A stretch of 7,276 bases of DNA from CAZITB01 sp964542055. GTDB lineage: Bacteria > Planctomycetota > Phycisphaerae > Sedimentisphaerales > CAMDDF01. The stretch lies in NCBI GenBank assembly GCA_964542055.1, contig CAZITB010000125.1, positions 1 to 7,276 on the forward strand, given 5' to 3'. Every line of letters starts with the position of its first letter. Positions within the stretch are counted from its first letter, which is position 1. Made by a program: the position numbers and the translations under genes. The notes under the pieces are model-generated. The model did not search any database. It saw only the letters and a program-made list of their open reading frames with translations, and was not told the origin of the DNA. Positions 6,640 through 7,276 of this stretch are shown in pieces.

Positions 6640-6657
6640 CTGCGCATTCACCTGCGC
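6640..6657 (+). repeat. Repeat unit CTGCGC-N6-CTGCGC, copy 1
   Basis: CTGCGC occurs at 6640-6645 and 6652-6657 with a 12-base period. The same arrangement recurs at 6728-6745. This copy overlaps the terminator stem, so its repetition may serve only the hairpin. The identical spacing in the second copy, where no hairpin is needed, makes a shared protein-binding role worth considering. Confidence 0.45.
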
Positions 6658-6680
6658 GGAATCATTTTTATTATTTTTTT
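6640..6680 (+). terminator. Rho-independent terminator after the A/B cassette
   Basis: CTGCGCA (6640-6646) and TGCGCGG (6653-6659) form a 7-bp stem with one G-U pair and a 6-base loop (TTCACC). A T-rich run follows at 6665-6680 (TTTTTATTATTTTTTT). It begins ten bases after the stop of protein B, separating the A/B cassette from the two small genes downstream. Confidence 0.75.
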
Positions 6681-6727
6681 AAAACCTTTCATTACAACAG
6701 CTTACAGGTAACAGTATAGCTTTGCGT

Positions 6728-6745
6728 CTGCGCTAACTCCTGCGC
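6728..6745 (+). repeat. Repeat unit CTGCGC-N6-CTGCGC, copy 2
   Basis: CTGCGC occurs at 6728-6733 and 6740-6745, with the period-12 layout of copy 1, 88 bases downstream. A related TTGCGT at 6722-6727 sits one half-period earlier. The array lies 48 bases upstream of the HTH gene start, where an autoregulatory operator or recombination-directionality site would be expected. Confidence 0.5.
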
Positions 6746-6751
6746 TTAGAG

Positions 6752-6771
6752 CAACTTTCAAATGAATGTTG
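6752..6771 (+). promoter_or_regulatory. 20-bp imperfect palindrome just upstream of the HTH gene
   Basis: CAACTTTCAAATGAATGTTG reads as CAAC-T-TTCA / TGAA-T-GTTG with 8 of 10 positions paired, followed by TTTTT at 6772-6776 and by the AAGGAG ribosome binding site at 6781. As DNA it has the shape of a dimer operator, plausibly for the HTH protein it precedes. As RNA it could form a weak hairpin before the T-run and act as an attenuator, though the loop would be tight. Confidence 0.45.
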
Positions 6772-6792
6772 TTTTTAGCAAAGGAGTTAAAA

Positions 6793-7032
6793 ATGTCAGA
6801 ATTACAAACAGTTTCACAAATCGCCGAACAACTCGGCGAACCACCTCAACGGGTAGCTTATATCATCCGCAAATTTCATATCAAGCATCATAAACGCATA
6901 GGAATAATCCGTCTTTTCGAATATGAGCAGATTGATTCCATCAAACAAGGTTTGTATGGAATAAGAATACATCGAGACCGTGTCATCTCAACTAATTTTA
7001 CCACCAACAGGAAGGAGTCTAGACAATGTTGA
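6793..7032 (+). CDS. 79-aa MerR/excisionase-like HTH DNA-binding protein
   Basis: The start ATG 6793 is preceded by AAGGAG at 6781-6786 with six bases of spacing. An upstream TTG at 6766 in frame lies before this site and is not credible. The protein begins MSELQTVSQIAEQLGEPPQR. Residues 5-30 form a helix-turn-helix (TVSQIAEQLG, turn, PQRVAYIIRKFHI) and the basic stretch KHHKRIGIIRLFEYEQI at 31-47 resembles the wing of MerR-type or excisionase domains. The tail is basic. No sensor domain is present, so it is likely a DNA-bending or excisionase-type protein or a small repressor. The repeats and palindrome directly upstream are natural candidate targets. The last seven bases overlap the next gene. 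Proteins of this type often lie next to a tyrosine recombinase in mobile elements, which would be outside this window. Confidence 0.78.
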   Translation: MSELQTVSQIAEQLGEPPQRVAYIIRKFHIKHHKRIGIIRLFEYEQIDSIKQGLYGIRIHRDRVISTNFTTNRKESRQC

Positions 7033-7238
7033 ATGCTAATCAAATATTTATCAATAAATGTAAATGCAGGGCTAAAAAAGAGGCTATAGCTAAGGCAGCA
7101 GATTTAATTTTAGCACTTGTTGCTGAAAATGTTGCTGAAGATCAGATAACAGCCACAATTGAGGAGATCGAAAGGCTTTTAAAGTTATACGCTAAGGCAC
7201 ATAATCTTTCGTGCAAATCATTAAATAGGGCTTGCTGA
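7026..7238 (+). CDS. 70-aa helical cysteine-containing protein of unknown function
   Basis: ATG 7026 overlaps the HTH gene by seven bases and has AAGGAG at 7012-7017, eight bases upstream, so it is translated in its own right within the same operon. The protein starts MLNANQIFINKCKCRAKKEA and is predicted by eye to be mostly two amphipathic helices (KKEAIAKAADLILALVAENV and TIEEIERLLKLYAKAHNL). It has Cys12, Cys14, Cys63 and Cys70, a pair at each end, which could approach each other if the helices fold back. I recognise no family. Its place suggests an accessory role to the HTH protein or to a mobile element that continues beyond the window. Confidence 0.65.
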   Translation: MLNANQIFINKCKCRAKKEAIAKAADLILALVAENVAEDQITATIEEIERLLKLYAKAHNLSCKSLNRAC

Positions 7239-7271
7239 ATAATCTATATTCAACACTTTATTATTCTTAGC
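7234..7271 (+). terminator. Possible hairpin after the 70-aa gene
   Basis: GCTGAATAAT (7234-7243) can pair with ATTATTC (7260-7266) and, after a two-base bulge, AGC (7269-7271), leaving a 16-base loop. It overlaps the stop codon at 7236-7238. The AT-rich stem and lack of a visible T-run before the window ends make this a weak terminator call. It may equally be an operator or chance. Confidence 0.25.
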
Positions 7272-7276
7272 TGTGG

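Noticed and set aside
6692..6720. Promoter-like TTACAA (6692-6697) and TATAGC (6715-6720) with 17-base spacing before the HTH gene
   Set aside because: Only about half of the consensus positions match in an AT-rich gap, and promoter rules for this lineage are uncertain. The position is sensible, but the match is too weak to list.
1..7276. CRISPR array
   Set aside because: No repeat of 20 bases or more recurs at regular intervals; all repeats found are short and paired.

Overview
The window reads as two regions, all genes on the + strand. The gene content (sodium:solute symporter, UroD-like protein, dienelactone-hydrolase-type esterase and Gfo/Idh/MocA oxidoreductase in one run, followed by small HTH genes) and the moderately AT-rich composition recall anaerobic Planctomycetes, for example Phycisphaerae/Sedimentisphaerales, or the neighbouring Lentisphaerae and Kiritimatiellae. 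This placement is an impression from gene style. No rRNA, tRNA or other marker is present to prove it.

Region 1 (1-4464) is a catabolic operon. It begins with the C-terminal part of an SSS-family transporter cut by the window edge. It continues with a 57-residue single-span membrane protein, a UroD/MtaA-like protein with a His-x-Cys...Cys metal site, an alpha/beta hydrolase with a complete Ser-Asp-His triad, and a Gfo/Idh/MocA oxidoreductase with an extra cysteine cluster. Gaps are 8 to 58 bases. The simplest reading is uptake of a small sugar-like compound, removal of acyl (and perhaps methyl) groups, and NAD(P)-dependent oxidation. The substrate cannot be read from the sequence.

Region 2 (4465-7276) looks like accessory DNA. 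A 200-base gap holds a weak terminator-like hairpin, a 34-bp imperfect inverted repeat (14-bp arms, 12 of 14 paired, 6-bp spacer), and a GC-rich leader whose last hairpin can mask the ribosome binding site of the next gene. Two overlapping genes follow: protein A (399 aa, no family I can name) and protein B (253 aa, a four-cysteine zinc-ribbon-like motif followed by two HTH-like segments). A rho-independent terminator closes this pair. Next comes a promoter region with two copies of CTGCGC-N6-CTGCGC and a 20-bp palindrome. It precedes a 79-aa MerR/excisionase-like HTH protein that overlaps a 70-aa cysteine-bearing helical protein. Small HTH genes like this often sit beside a recombinase, but none is visible here, so the element, if it is one, would continue to the right of the window.

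The A/B pair and its structured control region are the best candidates for something undescribed. No biochemical function can be assigned to either protein from sequence alone.
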